38,474 bases of DNA, from positions 1-38,474 of the forward strand of contig QJVY01000120.1 of NCBI GenBank assembly GCA_003235555.1. The letters run 5' to 3'. This DNA comes from Ignavibacteria bacterium. Lineage in GTDB: Bacteria > Bacteroidota > Ignavibacteria > UBA10030 > SZUA-254. The notes beneath the pieces are model-generated. The model searched no databases and was not told where the DNA came from. It saw only the letters and a list, made by a program, of their open reading frames with translations. This document shows, one piece after another, positions 38,210 to 38,474 of the stretch; position 1 is the stretch's first letter, and every line of letters begins with the position of its first letter. The translations under genes were made by a program, and so were the position numbers.

Positions 38210-38474
38210 TCATTTCTGGAAATGGGAGGTCGCGGCAGAGAGGTCCGCGAATTCCTTTCCCGGGTGCAGCTCCTTGGCCCTGTTGAAAAGCTCCTCTTCG
38301 GATTCGACGTGGTTCGGATCGGGAACGCAACAGTCCACCGGGCAGACGGCGGCGCACTGCTCCTGGTCGAAATGCCCGACGCATTCAGTGCACTTTTCAG
38401 GAACGATGTAATAAAATTCTGCCGACAGCGCAGGATTTGACGCGCCGTTCAATTCCCAGTTGACCCCTCCGGCG
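38210..38474 (-). CDS. 4Fe-4S ferredoxin (YfhL-like), N-terminus cut by window edge
   Basis: Frame remains open to window end ([11 protein letters not shown]...); [33 protein letters not shown]. Confidence 0.88.
   Translation of the reverse strand, partial: AGGVNWELNGASNPALSAEFYYIVPEKCTECVGHFDQEQCAAVCPVDCCVPDPNHVESEEELFNRAKELHPGKEFADLSAATSHFQK

Noticed and set aside
1-38474. CRISPR arrays, tRNA/rRNA genes, insertion sequences, prophage or defence genes
   Set aside because: No regularly spaced direct repeats, transposase/integrase-like ORFs, or recognisable structural RNA genes were seen

Overview
High-GC (FCB-group-like, inferred from a type IX secretion sorting domain and Bacteroidota-like ferredoxin and CoxB features) chromosomal window, densely packed with operons. 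(1) 1-8572 (+): aa3-type cytochrome c oxidase and assembly cluster: ctaD (3' part), coxC, coxD, two small membrane proteins, coxB, ctaA, ctaB, an ABC-2 transporter pair, SCO1/SenC and DUF420/CtaM. (2) 8599-22221 (+): a 13-gene aromatic amino-acid supra-operon, trpE-G-D-C-F-DAHP synthase-trpB-A-aroB-aroDE-aroA-aroC::chorismate mutase-tyrA. It is preceded by an apparent classical trp attenuator (TTGACA promoter, leader ORF with tandem Trp codons, perfect 9-bp hairpin plus 9 T). (3) 22303-25395 (+): large secreted T9SS-CTD protein, then a strong terminator. (4) 25493-28928 (+): dus, polX, nth. (5) 28897-38474 (-): HIT protein, EF-G-like GTPase, DUF948 and YtxH proteins, an unannotated 31-aa AURKAIP1/COX24 (bS22-like) protein, zinc-ribbon/TPR protein, HU-family protein, Hsp20, TrxB, QueG, Rieske protein, MBL-fold hydrolase and a truncated 4Fe-4S ferredoxin. 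The main unusual features are a ~175-aa insertion in the CuA domain of CoxB made of three gapless 48-aa repeats resembling an RNA polymerase beta/beta' motif, the AroC-chorismate mutase fusion directly upstream of tyrA, and the Trp/Tyr-rich leader/attenuator controlling the whole aromatic supra-operon. No CRISPR array, tRNA/rRNA gene, transposon or prophage was seen. Family assignments come from motif recognition by eye; no database search was run.
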